Assembly (NCBI RefSeq): GCF_002287135.1
Contig: NZ_NESU01000012.1
Location: forward strand, 1-55,925
From: Helicobacter sp. TUL
Lineage (GTDB): Bacteria > Campylobacterota > Campylobacteria > Campylobacterales > Helicobacteraceae
Length of the DNA: 55,925 nt
Reading direction: 5' to 3'
A program made the position numbers and the translations under genes. Below are positions 55,136 through 55,925 of this stretch, piece after piece. Each line of letters starts with the position of its first letter. Position 1 is the stretch's first letter. Below the pieces are notes generated by a model that was not told where the DNA came from, ran no database searches, and saw only the letters and a list, made by a program, of their open reading frames with translations.

Positions 55136-55164
55136 TTGATTTTTTAGAAAAACACTGCTAAAAT
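55136..55164 (+). promoter_or_regulatory. Promoter of the tRNA-Gly/Leu/Cys/Ser cluster
   Basis: TTGATT at 55136-55141 and TAAAAT at 55159-55164 are separated by 17 bases, immediately upstream of tRNA-Gly. Confidence 0.7.
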
Positions 55165-55176
55165 TCCAATTTTTGT

Positions 55177-55251
55177 GCGGGAATAGCTCAGTGGTAGAGC
55201 ACAACCTTGCCAAGGTTGGGGCCGCGGGTTCGATCCCCGTTTCCCGCTCCA
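55177..55251 (+). tRNA. tRNA-Gly (anticodon GCC)
   Basis: GCGGGAA pairs with TTCCCGC. The loop TTGCCAA, closed by CAACC/GGTTG, gives GCC. CCA is encoded. Confidence 0.96.
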
Positions 55252-55311
55252 TATCGTTTATTTTTCTCAGTTTTTATAATTTAGTGTTTTGTTTTGGAAC
55301 TTTTGGGTTAT

Positions 55312-55399
55312 GCCCGGGTGGTGAAATTGGTAGACACAAGGGACTTAAAATCCCTCGGACATTGCGTCTGTACCGGTTCAAGTCCGGTCTCGGGCACCA
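55312..55399 (+). tRNA. tRNA-Leu (anticodon UAA)
   Basis: GCCCGGG pairs with CTCGGGC. The loop CTTAAAA, closed by AGGGA/TCCCT, gives TAA. A long variable arm is present and CCA is encoded. Confidence 0.95.
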
Positions 55400-55425
55400 C
55401 CTTTTTGGATTACAATTATATGTGT

Positions 55426-55500
55426 GGCGACATAGCCAAGTGGTAAGGCATGGGCCTGCAAAGCCTTGATTCCCCAGTTCGAATCTGGGTGTCGCCTCCA
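55426..55500 (+). tRNA. tRNA-Cys (anticodon GCA)
   Basis: GGCGACA pairs with TGTCGCC. The anticodon loop CTGCAAA gives GCA. CCA is encoded. Confidence 0.95.
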
Positions 55501-55536
55501 AAATTAGCCTACTACATTTTTTATATACAAAAGTTC

Positions 55537-55623
55537 GGGAGATGGCTGAGTGGTTGAAAGCGGCGGTCTTGAAAACCGTTGAGGGTCACACCTCCGGGGG
55601 TTCGAATCCCTCTCTCCCGGCCA
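55537..55623 (+). tRNA. tRNA-Ser (anticodon UGA)
   Basis: CGGGAGA pairs with TCTCCCG. The loop CTTGAAA gives TGA. A long variable arm typical of tRNA-Ser is present and CCA is encoded. Confidence 0.95.
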
Positions 55624-55663
55624 GAGTTTCCTGTTTTCTTATAATCGATTCAAAGGACCCACA

Positions 55664-55925
55664 ATGAATCCCTTCTTTTATATCATCGTGCCAATCTATA
55701 ATGTCCAAGCATATTTACACCAATGTCTAGATTCTCTTATTAATCAAACATACACACATTTTAAAGCGATTTTAATTAATGATGGTAGCACAGATTTAAG
55801 TGGGCAAATCGCACAAGAGTATTGTGATAAAGATTCACGTTTTGTGCTTATCACACAACAAAATGCAGGACAATCTATAGCAAGAAATGCCGGATTAGCA
55901 TATATCAAAAATGACTTATTATCAA
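55664..55925 (+). CDS. Family 2 glycosyltransferase, N-terminal part, runs off the window
   Basis: The 87 visible residues start MNPFFYIIVPIYNVQAYLHQ and continue CLDSLINQTY, then ILINDGSTDLSG, and NAGQSIARNAGL. This is the nucleotide-sugar-binding half of a GT-A family 2 enzyme. AAAGGA at 55653-55658 precedes the ATG. It starts 40 bases after the tRNA-Ser gene, a common site of glycan or accessory genes. The rest is beyond the window, so acceptor and sugar are unknown. Confidence 0.88.
   Translation, partial: MNPFFYIIVPIYNVQAYLHQCLDSLINQTYTHFKAILINDGSTDLSGQIAQEYCDKDSRFVLITQQNAGQSIARNAGLAYIKNDLLS

Overview
The window is a compact, AT-rich stretch of a Helicobacter-like epsilonproteobacterial (Campylobacterota) chromosome. 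The evidence is gene content and order: hslV-hslU-era-csd6, flgB-flgC-fliE-ftsI, nadE-lpxK, a Rieske/cytochrome b/dihaem cytochrome c1 operon, valS-(rhodanese-like)-murG, and an aminotransferase-murC-small membrane protein-mutS2 block. PseC, a Campylobacter-type NrfA and G-tract phase variation point the same way. The nrfHA genes argue for an enterohepatic or non-pylori Helicobacter; the species cannot be named from this sequence alone.

Layout. 1-2.4 kb is accessory: a 5'-truncated outer-membrane/autotransporter-like fragment, a HEPN (Abi-like) gene lying between two 51-bp direct repeats, and an SMP-30/gluconolactonase-like gene whose signal-peptide region looks frameshifted. 2.5-6.9 kb is hslVU, era, csd6 and a small secreted protein. 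7.0-10.1 kb holds the flagellar rod genes behind a clear sigma-54 promoter, followed by a divisome transpeptidase. 10.2-12.1 kb is an asparagine-synthase-like gene interrupted by a G10 tract. 12.1-16.9 kb holds lpxK, nadE and the bc1 complex. 17-25.8 kb is housekeeping: rpsO, aspA, sppA, tilS, tsf, rpsB, purE, a DUF3972-like gene, a DUF89 gene and glyQ. 25.8-28.7 kb is an FkbM methyltransferase broken at a G7 tract, a flavin reductase-like gene and a heptosyltransferase. 28.8-33.1 kb is transketolase and an AddB-like nuclease. 33.1-35.9 kb is a sigma-54-preceded operon of an unknown coiled-coil protein, pseC and a LprI-like protein. 36-38.4 kb is nrfHA. The rest is pgeF, an outer-membrane protein, murG, a rhodanese-like gene, valS, a UvrD-type helicase, tRNA genes, an AEC transporter, a cyclophilin, a degenerate protease-like protein, mutS2, murC, an aminotransferase, four more tRNAs and the start of a glycosyltransferase.

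How it fits together. Several genes act on the cell surface: csd6, ftsI, murG, murC and pgeF (peptidoglycan); lpxK and the heptosyltransferase (lipopolysaccharide); pseC (pseudaminic acid for flagellin); and asnB-like, fkbM and the terminal glycosyltransferase (probable glycan decoration). Two of the decorating genes are out of frame at G tracts, and each would be restored by losing one G. The most interesting items are these two contingency loci, the direct-repeat-flanked HEPN gene with an operator-like upstream element, and the sigma-54-driven unknown gene joined to pseC.

No CRISPR array, transposase, integrase, rRNA or replication origin was seen.
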